From an uncultured Ruminococcus sp. (GTDB taxonomy: Bacteria > Bacillota > Clostridia > Oscillospirales > Ruminococcaceae), in NCBI GenBank assembly GCA_945876155.1, contig CAMCMW010000016.1:1-11954 (forward strand): DNA of 11,954 nucleotides, given 5' to 3'. Under the pieces are notes generated by a model. It was not told the DNA's origin. It ran no database searches and saw only the letters and a list, made by a program, of their open reading frames with translations. The number at the start of each line of letters is the position of its first letter. Within the stretch, counting starts at the first letter, position 1. A program made the translations under genes and the position numbers. Below are positions 7,420 to 11,954 of this stretch, one piece after another.

Positions 7420-9969
7420 ATGTATAATGACAACTCAAAGGTGCGCAATGTGGATATTGACAAGGAAATGAGAAAATCGTTCCTTGAATATTCAATGTCG
7501 GTTATAGTTGCAAGAGCGCTGCCGGACGTAAGAGACGGTATGAAACCGGTTCACAGGCGTATTATCTACACCATGAACGAATCAAACAATACCTACGACA
7601 AGCCATACAGAAAATGCGCCTATACAGTCGGCGAGGTTCTGGGTAAATACCACCCTCATGGTGACGCTTCGGTTTATGATGCACTTGTACGTCTTGCGCA
7701 GAAATTCTCCCTGAGATATCCGCTTATAGACGGTCACGGAAACTTCGGTTCAGTTGACGGCGACCCTCCGGCTGCTTACCGTTACACAGAGGCAAGAATG
7801 TCCAAAATTGCCGGAGAAATGCTGACAGATATCGGCAAGGACACTATTCCCTACACCACAAACTACGACGACAAGCTAAAAGAACCAGTGGTACTGCCAA
7901 GCCGTTTCCCGAATCTGCTTGTAAACGGTTCAACTGGTATTGCCGTTGGTATGGCTACTAATATACCACCGCATAACTTAGGCGAAGTAATCGACGCTAT
8001 CGACCTTGTTATGGAAAATCCGGACTGCACTCTTGACGAGATAATGGAGTGTATCAAAGGCCCTGACTTCCCGACAGGCGGTATCATCATGGGACGTTCC
8101 GGCATAAGGGCGGCTTACGGTACCGGTCGAGGCAAAATAACACTCAGAGCAAAGACTTCAATTGAGGAAATAAAGGGCAGACAGTGTATTGTCATAACCG
8201 AGATTCCGTACATGGTCAACAAGGCAAGACTGGTTGAGAGCATGGCAAACCTTGTCAAGGACAAGAGAATTGACGGTATCCACTTTATCCGTGACGAGTC
8301 CGGCAGAGACGGTATGAGAATCGTGGTTGAGCTGAAAAAGGACGCAGTTGCACAAATAGTCCTGAATAAGCTTTTCACCTATACTCAGTTACAGGACACA
8401 GTGGGCGTTATTATGCTTGCACTGGTTGACGGTGAACCGAAGGTACTGACCTTAAAGCAGACACTGGAGCAGTATATAAAATTCCAGGTTGAGGTAATCC
8501 GCCGCAGAACGGAATACGACCTGAAAAAAGCAAAGGCAAGAGCGCATATTTTAGAGGGCTTGGTTATCGCTACTGACAATATCGACGAAGTAGTTGAGAT
8601 ATGCAAGACTTCCGAGAGTATTCCTCATTCAAAACAGAGATTACAGGAGAGATTCGGTTTATCAGAGGCACAGTCCGAGGCTATCGTTCAGATGACTCTT
8701 GGCAAGCTGACAGGTCTGGAAAGACAGAAAATACTGGACGAATTAGATGAACTCCAGAAGAAAATTGCTGAACTGGAGGCTATTCTTGCTGACGAAAACA
8801 AGATTCACCAGATAATCAGAGATGAACTTGCTGAAATCAGAAGAAAGTACAACGACGACAGAAGAACAATGATTGAATCTGTCAGCGGAGAGGTTGATAT
8901 TGAGGACCTTATCCCGGACGAAGACTGCGTTGTGACATACACAAATATCGGCTACATCAAGAGAATGCCTGTTGATGTATACAAGACCCAGCGCCGTGGC
9001 GGAAGAGGAGTTTCCGGCATGAAACAGCGTGAGGAGGACTTTGTAAGCGAGATGTTCATAGCATCTGCTCACGACAATATCCTGTTTATTTCAAACAAGG
9101 GTATCATGTACAAGCTGAAATGCTATGAAGTACCGGAGGGGTCAAAGGCGTCAAGGGGTGTTAATGCAGTAAATCTGCTGCCGCTGGGCGAAAACGAGAA
9201 GATTGCCGCAATGATAAAGACTTCCGATTTTGACGAGGGCAAGTATATCAATATTGTAACCAAAAACGGCAAGATAAAGAGAACCGCCCTTTCAGCGTAC
9301 AAGAACGTAAGAAAGAACGGACTTATTGCTATTGGTCTTGACGAGGGCGACGAGATTGCCGGAGTAAGAATGACCGACGGCAGTGCACAGCTTTTCGTTG
9401 CAACTCATGACGGTATGGTTATCCGCCTTGAGGAGCAGAATGTAAGAGCAATGTCAAGATCTGCCCACGGCGTAAAGGCTATCAAGCTGAGAGAGGGCGA
9501 CTACGTTGTTTCCATGGCGAGAGTGAGAGAGGGAGCGTCACTTCTGACAGTTTCTGACAAGGGCTACGGCAAGAGGACTGACCTTTCAGCGTACAAGGTT
9601 CAGAACAGAGGCGGATACGGTCTGAAAAACTACAAGGTCGGCGAGGACAAGGGATATATCTGCGGAATCAAGGTGGTTGACGAAACAGATGATATCATTC
9701 TCATTTCAACCGACGGCGTTATTATCAGAATCCGCTGTGCCGATGTAAGAATCATGGGAAGATACGCAACCGGTGTAAGAGTTATGAAGGTCACTGATGA
9801 AAACAAGGTGGTTTCGTTTACCAGAGCCGAGCATGATGATGAGGCTGAGGTTGAGGCGGTAGAACAGCCGACAGAAGAGGAAATCGCTGAGGACTTAAAG
9901 AACTCCGAGGCTGAAGAGGCAGAAAGTCAGGCTGCGGAAAATGAAGAACCCGTTGAGGACGATGAATAA
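7420..9969 (+). CDS. gyrA: DNA gyrase subunit A
   Basis: GyrA cuts and rejoins DNA for the gyrase A2B2 complex. The 849-residue product is full length. The winged-helix breakage-reunion domain includes MKPVHRRIIYTM, the quinolone-pocket segment YHPHGDASVYDALVRLAQ and the catalytic Tyr122 in AAYRYTEARM. Numbering coincides with E. coli through this region. The coiled-coil segment lies near residues 450-480. The C-terminal beta-pinwheel carries the GyrA box QRRGGRG at 524-530, which distinguishes gyrase from topoisomerase IV. The last roughly 45 residues form a very acidic tail (DDEAEVEAVEQPTEEEI and onward), a region that tunes supercoiling in other species. Residue 83 is Ala instead of the common Ser or Thr. 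The ATG follows AAAAGGAAG. The TAA shares its last base with the ATG of the next gene. Confidence 0.98.
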   Translation: MYNDNSKVRNVDIDKEMRKSFLEYSMSVIVARALPDVRDGMKPVHRRIIYTMNESNNTYDKPYRKCAYTVGEVLGKYHPHGDASVYDALVRLAQKFSLRYPLIDGHGNFGSVDGDPPAAYRYTEARMSKIAGEMLTDIGKDTIPYTTNYDDKLKEPVVLPSRFPNLLVNGSTGIAVGMATNIPPHNLGEVIDAIDLVMENPDCTLDEIMECIKGPDFPTGGIIMGRSGIRAAYGTGRGKITLRAKTSIEEIKGRQCIVITEIPYMVNKARLVESMANLVKDKRIDGIHFIRDESGRDGMRIVVELKKDAVAQIVLNKLFTYTQLQDTVGVIMLALVDGEPKVLTLKQTLEQYIKFQVEVIRRRTEYDLKKAKARAHILEGLVIATDNIDEVVEICKTSESIPHSKQRLQERFGLSEAQSEAIVQMTLGKLTGLERQKILDELDELQKKIAELEAILADENKIHQIIRDELAEIRRKYNDDRRTMIESVSGEVDIEDLIPDEDCVVTYTNIGYIKRMPVDVYKTQRRGGRGVSGMKQREEDFVSEMFIASAHDNILFISNKGIMYKLKCYEVPEGSKASRGVNAVNLLPLGENEKIAAMIKTSDFDEGKYINIVTKNGKIKRTALSAYKNVRKNGLIAIGLDEGDEIAGVRMTDGSAQLFVATHDGMVIRLEEQNVRAMSRSAHGVKAIKLREGDYVVSMARVREGASLLTVSDKGYGKRTDLSAYKVQNRGGYGLKNYKVGEDKGYICGIKVVDETDDIILISTDGVIIRIRCADVRIMGRYATGVRVMKVTDENKVVSFTRAEHDDEAEVEAVEQPTEEEIAEDLKNSEAEEAESQAAENEEPVEDDE

Positions 9970-10427
9970 TGGCGTCACTTAGTATAAAAAGCAGGACAGG
10001 TGCTGCTGCGGCAATGACTGCGGCAAGCCTGTTTGCACAGTGGGCGCACTGGTTTGTGTACGAAAAACTCGGATTTTCCAGTGTGTACCTGTGCATTACC
10101 CCGCTTGTGCTGTGCCTTATGTACCGTCTGCTTATGGCGGACTGCGAAAGCGGAGGAAAGTTTTCAAAACCGTTTATTTTCGTTTTTACAGTGCTTGTAC
10201 CATTTGCGGTTTCGGTAATTATCAGTGTTTATATGCTGATTGCTTTTCCGGATATAAGCACATTTTCAGCGTCAGCGCCGGAAAAAGGTATTCCCTCAGA
10301 AATTATTTCGCTGTATTCCGGCAGACTGGTCCTGACTTCCTCATACCTGCTTGTGTACTCACTTCTGGATTTGCTTTTAGTTTCAAAAATCTGGGACAGG
10401 TTAAGCAGTAAAAAAATAAAAAAATAA
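9969..10427 (+). CDS. Unrecognised four-helix membrane protein
   Basis: I do not recognise this 152-residue protein. Hydrophobic segments lie near residues 11-30, 38-55, 68-93 and 119-138, with a positively charged C-terminus (SSKKIKK). Between the third and fourth helices is a roughly 25-residue polar loop. The start ATG overlaps the gyrA stop by one base (TAATG), a strong sign of translational coupling and co-transcription with gyrA. No signature motif, cysteine cluster or catalytic residue pattern stands out. There is no terminator between its stop and the small-RNA promoter beginning 3 bp later, so transcription of the gyrA operon probably runs into the downstream region. Reading frame and coupling make it a real gene, but function is unknown. 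Confidence 0.8.
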   Translation: MASLSIKSRTGAAAAMTAASLFAQWAHWFVYEKLGFSSVYLCITPLVLCLMYRLLMADCESGGKFSKPFIFVFTVLVPFAVSVIISVYMLIAFPDISTFSASAPEKGIPSEIISLYSGRLVLTSSYLLVYSLLDLLLVSKIWDRLSSKKIKK

Positions 10428-10430
10428 CCA

Positions 10431-10459
10431 TTGACATATTTTCAGTCATGGTGTATAAT
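10431..10459 (+). promoter_or_regulatory. Promoter of antisense RNA 1
   Basis: TTGACA (10431-10436) and TATAAT (10454-10459) are both perfect sigma-A hexamers with the optimal 17-bp spacer. The expected start is near 10466. The -10 region and everything downstream to 10496 is repeated exactly at 10788-10835. Confidence 0.93.
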
Positions 10460-10496
10460 AATAAAAAAGTGGACACACCGATAGACGGTTGCTCCC
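10449..10496 (+). repeat. 48-bp direct repeat, copy 1 (antisense RNA promoter and 5' end)
   Basis: Bases 10449-10496 are identical to 10788-10835, covering the -10 hexamer, the start site and the first 30 or so bases of the small RNA up to GCTCCC. The copies are 339 bp apart. Confidence 0.95.
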
Positions 10497-10551
10497 TCAT
10501 AATTGGTTAATAAACCGCTTAGGTTGGAAGCTGTGGGCGGTTTATTTTTTT
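10466..10551 (+). ncRNA. Candidate antitoxin RNA 1 (about 85 nt, antisense to peptide 1 mRNA)
   Basis: A consensus promoter and an intrinsic terminator delimit an RNA of about 85 nt. It has a small 5' hairpin (ACCG-ATAGA-CGGT, 10477-10489), then a conserved TGCTCCC (10490-10496), then the terminator stem. It has no ribosome site or credible reading frame. Its 3' part converges with the minus-strand mRNA of the 25-residue peptide, whose stop codon lies in the terminator stem, so the two transcripts share antisense overlap. This matches RatA and other type I antitoxins in layout. The antitoxin role is inference. Confidence 0.75.
10509..10551 (+). terminator. Intrinsic terminator of antisense RNA 1
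   Basis: AATAAACCGC (10509-10518) pairs perfectly with GCGGTTTATT (10537-10546), an 18-base loop lies between, and a T-run continues to 10551. It may also end read-through from the gyrA operon. The stem also forms in the opposite transcript, but without a good U-tract on that side. Confidence 0.92.
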
Positions 10552-10619
10552 ATATTCTTGATAACATTATCCAATGCAACAAGAATAAGGACAGCAAGAA
10601 TCAGATAAATCAGATCCAT
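10542..10619 (-). CDS. Candidate type I toxin peptide 1 (25 residues, hydrophobic)
   Basis: The minus strand encodes a 25-residue peptide beginning MDLIYLILAVLILVALD and ending in a basic KNIKK tail. A single hydrophobic helix followed by lysines is typical of type I toxins of Gram-positive bacteria, which insert into the membrane. The ATG at 10619 follows a strong GGGAGGTGA ribosome site six bases away. A perfect sigma-A promoter lies about 115 bp upstream. The 5' leader is long for such a small gene and can pair with the ribosome site. The TAA lies in the terminator stem of the convergent plus-strand RNA. I do not recognise the family. The reading-frame call is well supported; toxicity is inference from architecture. 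A non-toxic small membrane peptide is possible. Confidence 0.75.
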   Translation of the reverse strand: MDLIYLILAVLILVALDNVIKNIKK

Positions 10620-10627
10620 GACTATCA

Positions 10628-10693
10628 CCTCCCTTGCCTTCTTATTTCGCCTGCCCGTAAGGGGACGAGTAAGTAGGTTATGGCAAATGGAGG
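10628..10693 (-). promoter_or_regulatory. Predicted Shine-Dalgarno sequestration in peptide 1 mRNA
   Basis: In the minus-strand RNA, CCTCC-AT-TTGCC (complement of 10682-10693) can pair with GGCAA-G-GGAGG (complement of 10628-10638). That gives two 5-bp helices with a small internal loop and buries the ribosome site. Another small hairpin (CCC-TTAC-GGG) lies between. Hiding of the ribosome site in the full-length mRNA is known for several type I toxins; here it is a prediction by eye. Confidence 0.5.
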
Positions 10694-10697
10694 AAAC

Positions 10698-10763
10698 AAC
10701 CGCCTACCGTTTTAGGTATGCCCATAGAGTAAATTATACATTATTCTGCAAAATATGTCAATA
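10698..10763 (-). repeat. 66-bp direct repeat, copy 1 (peptide mRNA promoter and leader start)
   Basis: Bases 10698-10763 match 10999-11064 with one difference (A at 10728, T at 11029). The block holds the minus-strand promoter and the first 30 or so bases of the leader, including CATACCTAAAACGGTAGGCG, which can fold into a small hairpin (TACC with GGTA). Confidence 0.95.
10733..10761 (-). promoter_or_regulatory. Promoter of peptide 1 mRNA
   Basis: On the minus strand TTGACA (10756-10761) and TATAAT (10733-10738) are perfect hexamers 17 bp apart. The start is expected near 10726. Its -35 lies 8 bp from the -35 of the divergent plus-strand promoter at 10770. Confidence 0.93.
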
Positions 10764-10769
10764 AAAAGC

Positions 10770-10798
10770 TTGACATAAAAAATGAAGTGGTGTATAAT
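10770..10798 (+). promoter_or_regulatory. Promoter of antisense RNA 2
   Basis: TTGACA (10770-10775) and TATAAT (10793-10798) have a 17-bp spacer. The promoter is back-to-back with the peptide 1 promoter. The -10 and downstream bases repeat those of antisense RNA 1 exactly, whereas most of the spacer differs. Confidence 0.93.
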
Positions 10799-10835
10799 AA
10801 TAAAAAAGTGGACACACCGATAGACGGTTGCTCCC
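10788..10835 (+). repeat. 48-bp direct repeat, copy 2
   Basis: Identical to 10449-10496. The two RNAs diverge immediately after the GCTCCC that ends the repeat. Confidence 0.95.
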
Positions 10836-10894
10836 ATAAAAGTAGGTTAATGAATAACCGCCTTAGTTTGGTCGCTGAGGGCGGTTATTTTCTT
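10805..10894 (+). ncRNA. Candidate antitoxin RNA 2 (about 90 nt, antisense to peptide 2 mRNA)
   Basis: It has the same architecture as RNA 1: identical first 30 or so bases with the ACCG/CGGT hairpin and TGCTCCC, then a unique middle, then a terminator. The terminator stem spans the stop codon of the convergent 27-residue peptide gene. An open frame from a GTG at 10808 has no ribosome site and is not conserved in copy 1, so this is treated as non-coding. Confidence 0.75.
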
Positions 10895-10896
10895 TT
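10853..10896 (+). terminator. Intrinsic terminator of antisense RNA 2
   Basis: AATAACCGCC (10853-10862) pairs perfectly with GGCGGTTATT (10880-10889), followed by TTTCTTTT. Position and function match the copy 1 terminator, but the loop sequence differs. Confidence 0.92.
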
Positions 10897-10968
10897 ATTG
10901 CCGTTTTGACATATCTGAATGATATTGCAGACAACAAGTGCCAGAGTAAGGAAATCGTTCCATGTCAT
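10885..10968 (-). CDS. Candidate type I toxin peptide 2 (27 residues, hydrophobic)
   Basis: The minus strand encodes 27 residues beginning MTWNDFLTLALVVCNIIQIC and ending in a polar, basic QNGNKRK tail. It has one hydrophobic helix and two cysteines. The ATG at 10968 lies nine bases after an AGGGAG ribosome site. A second ATG five bases downstream is out of frame and gives a non-hydrophobic product, so it is rejected. The promoter and early leader are nearly identical to those of peptide 1, yet the peptide sequence is clearly different. As with peptide 1, the stop lies in the terminator stem of the convergent RNA. The architecture supports a type I toxin; toxicity itself is inference, and I recognise no family. 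Confidence 0.72.
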   Translation of the reverse strand: MTWNDFLTLALVVCNIIQICQNGNKRK

Positions 10969-10976
10969 GGCAAATC

Positions 10977-10992
10977 ACTCCCTTCCGGGAGC
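10977..10992 (-). promoter_or_regulatory. Hairpin over the ribosome site of peptide 2 mRNA
   Basis: In the minus-strand RNA GCTCCC-GGAA-GGGAGT forms a 5-bp stem (six with a G-U pair) closed by a GGAA loop, a GNRA tetraloop. The 3' arm GGGAG is the Shine-Dalgarno sequence itself, so the hairpin would hide it. Confidence 0.65.
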
Positions 10993-10998
10993 AGGATT

Positions 10999-11064
10999 AA
11001 CCGCCTACCGTTTTAGGTATGCCCATAGTGTAAATTATACATTATTCTGCAAAATATGTCAATA
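10999..11064 (-). repeat. 66-bp direct repeat, copy 2
   Basis: One mismatch to 10698-10763. It carries the promoter and leader start of the peptide 2 mRNA. The similarity stops abruptly after TGTCAATA. Confidence 0.95.
11034..11062 (-). promoter_or_regulatory. Promoter of peptide 2 mRNA
   Basis: On the minus strand TTGACA (11057-11062) and TATAAT (11034-11039) are perfect hexamers with a 17-bp spacer, identical to the peptide 1 promoter. The start is expected near 11027. Confidence 0.93.
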
Positions 11065-11068
11065 TATG

Positions 11069-11098
11069 CACTCTGTTAAAAAACAGGGTGATTTTTTT
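11069..11098 (+). terminator. Strong intrinsic terminator with no obvious gene upstream
   Basis: CACTCTGTT (11069-11077) pairs with AACAGGGTG (11082-11090) with one G-U pair around an AAAA loop, followed by a T-run from 11092. It points along the plus strand, yet the nearest plus-strand transcript already has its own terminator 170 bp upstream. It may insulate the sigma-factor gene or be left over from a lost unit. Confidence 0.8.
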
Positions 11099-11137
11099 AT
11101 TTTTGCATCACTTCCGGTATTTGAATCGTATTAATAT

Positions 11138-11149
11138 TGAAGTACTTCA
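11138..11149. promoter_or_regulatory. 12-bp perfect palindrome upstream of the sigma-factor gene
   Basis: TGAAGTACTTCA lies 26 bp before the TTG start, just ahead of the ribosome site. It could be a regulator site near the promoter or a small leader hairpin. I see no convincing sigma-A or ECF-type promoter in 11099-11160, so its placement relative to the promoter is unknown. Confidence 0.3.
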
Positions 11150-11174
11150 GAAAAACAGGAAAGGAGGAAGCGTT

Positions 11175-11648
11175 TTGGAGAGAAACGATATGGAGGACGT
11201 ATACAGAAAATACAAAAACACCGTTTACAGGACTGCTTTTTCATGCTGTAAAAATCATAGTCAGGCAGAGGACGTGACATCCGATGTGTTTTACAGATAC
11301 TTCACCTGTAAAAACCCGCCTGAAAGCGATGAGCATACCAAAGCATGGCTTATAAGGACTGCTGTTAACCGCTGCAAGGACATTTTCAAATCATTCAGCT
11401 TTAAAAATATCGTTTCTCTCGATGAAACTCAGCTTGTTTATGAAACGCCGCAGGAAAGCGAGGTTTATCATGCGGTTATGTCACTGCCGGCGAAATACAG
11501 AATTGTGATACATCTTTACTACTATGAGGGGTACACAACAGAGGAAATTGCCGGAATGATACGCAAAGCACCGCCTACTGTCCGTTCAAGACTTTCAAGA
11601 GCAAGGCAACTGCTTAAAAAATCCCTCGGAAAGGAGTTTCATATATGA
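11175..11648 (+). CDS. ECF-type RNA polymerase sigma factor
   Basis: The 157-residue protein has the two conserved regions of an ECF sigma factor. Region 2 spans about residues 9-73, including VYRTAFSCCKNHSQAEDVTS, DVFYRYF and AWLIRTAVNRCKD. Region 4 spans about residues 97-150, including LPAKYRIVIHLYYYEGYTTE, then EEIAGMI and VRSRLSRARQLLKK. It directs RNA polymerase to a small regulon, usually in response to envelope stress. The start is the TTG at 11175, eight bases after a strong AAGGAGG site. The next ATG, at 11190, is too far from that site, and an upstream frame from 11088 begins inside a terminator. The stop overlaps the next gene as ATGA, the usual sigma/anti-sigma coupling. The regulon and signal cannot be read here. 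Confidence 0.93.
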   Translation: MERNDMEDVYRKYKNTVYRTAFSCCKNHSQAEDVTSDVFYRYFTCKNPPESDEHTKAWLIRTAVNRCKDIFKSFSFKNIVSLDETQLVYETPQESEVYHAVMSLPAKYRIVIHLYYYEGYTTEEIAGMIRKAPPTVRSRLSRARQLLKKSLGKEFHI

Positions 11649-11954
11649 AAAATATCGACGATTACAAAAAAGTTACCGACAGGCTCGAACTTAAAAGAGA
11701 CTGTCTTACGGAGGCTGTTAATATGATTGAACAAAAGTCAGAGAAAAAGCATAGATTTTCCAAAAGAAGAATTATTCCGGTGCTGGCAGCGGCTGTTGTG
11801 AGCTGCGGTGCAGTGACTGCGGTTTTTGCGGACGATATCGCAAACGTATTCCGCAAGGCTGAAAATAAGCAGCAGATGACTGCTGAAGGTGCAGATGGTG
11901 AGCAGTACAAGGTTGACAAGAGTGACCAGCTGAACTACAAGGAAATTGAAAATC
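11645..11954 (+). CDS. Probable anti-sigma factor, single-pass membrane protein (3'-truncated by window edge)
   Basis: The ATG at 11645 overlaps the sigma-factor stop by four bases, and the frame stays open to the window end (103 residues seen). A charged cytoplasmic N-terminal region (about residues 1-42) ends in KKHRFSKRR. A single hydrophobic helix follows at about residues 43-62, then an extracytoplasmic part beginning DDIANVFRKAENKQQ. This topology and the coupled position fit a membrane anti-sigma factor that holds the sigma factor until a signal arrives. No zinc-binding HxxxCxxC motif is seen in the N-terminal region, so it is not a ZAS-type anti-sigma factor. The family cannot be fixed from this fragment. 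Confidence 0.75.
   Translation, partial: MKNIDDYKKVTDRLELKRDCLTEAVNMIEQKSEKKHRFSKRRIIPVLAAAVVSCGAVTAVFADDIANVFRKAENKQQMTAEGADGEQYKVDKSDQLNYKEIEN

Noticed and set aside
10040..10411. 123-codon alternative frame within the membrane protein gene after gyrA
   Set aside because: The 9969 frame overlaps the gyrA stop as TAATG and gives a coherent four-helix protein; the alternative frame is a shadow.
10808..10909. GTG-initiated frame in antisense RNA 2
   Set aside because: There is no ribosome site, and copy 1 diverges and stops early in the same frame, so it is not a conserved peptide.
10431..11064. CRISPR array or riboswitch interpretation of the repeated blocks
   Set aside because: There are only two copies of each block about 300-340 bp apart, and they contain promoters and terminators, so neither a CRISPR array nor a known aptamer fits.
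10919..11134. 71-codon plus-strand frame through the second module
   Set aside because: It runs antisense to peptide 2 and its promoter, starts without a ribosome site and has no recognisable features.
11088..11174. N-terminal extension of the sigma factor from 11088
   Set aside because: It starts within a terminator T-run and lacks a ribosome site; homology and AAGGAGG support the TTG at 11175.

Overview
The window is the chromosomal replication-origin neighbourhood of a low-GC, Gram-positive bacterium. Gene order is dnaA, oriC, dnaN, yaaA (S4 domain), recF, remB, gyrB, gyrA, the classic Bacillota layout. Protein wording (DnaA GPSGLGKTH, GyrB PLWGKMLN, a RemB homologue) and the A/T-rich intergenic DNA suggest a clostridial, probably Ruminococcus-like, organism. 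The genus is an inference; the phylum is well supported by synteny.

Positions 1-999 hold the 3' part of dnaA. Positions 1000-1698 are a gene-free origin. It has many imperfect DnaA boxes (TTATCAACA, TTTTCCACA, TTCTCCACA and TTCAACA types), five CTA repeats that match a DnaA-trio element, an adjoining A/T-only unwinding region, and then the dnaN leader with two palindromes. Positions 1699-4400 are a tight dnaN-yaaA-recF-remB run with 4-bp or zero-bp junctions, which implies co-transcription and translational coupling. Positions 4401-4600 carry a palindromic intergenic repeat (TGTAGGGGCGACC arms). gyrB follows, then a second repeat-bearing gap, a YcxB-like membrane protein, gyrA, and an unrecognised four-helix membrane protein whose start overlaps the gyrA stop.

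The most interesting part is 10431-11064: two tandem copies of what looks like a type I toxin-antitoxin module. Each has a short plus-strand RNA with a near-consensus sigma-A promoter and an intrinsic terminator. Each RNA converges with a minus-strand transcript, also from a consensus promoter, that encodes a 25- or 27-residue hydrophobic peptide with a basic tail. Promoters and RNA 5' ends are almost identical between copies, but the two peptides are different. In both peptide mRNAs the Shine-Dalgarno sequence can be paired with upstream sequence. The layout resembles txpA/RatA of Bacillus subtilis and the type I pairs of Clostridioides difficile, but I do not recognise these peptides.

The right end holds an ECF-type sigma factor (TTG start) overlapping by 4 bp a single-pass membrane protein, cut by the window edge, that is probably its anti-sigma factor. 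Apart from the two minus-strand peptides, every gene is on the plus strand, co-directional with a fork moving rightwards from oriC.
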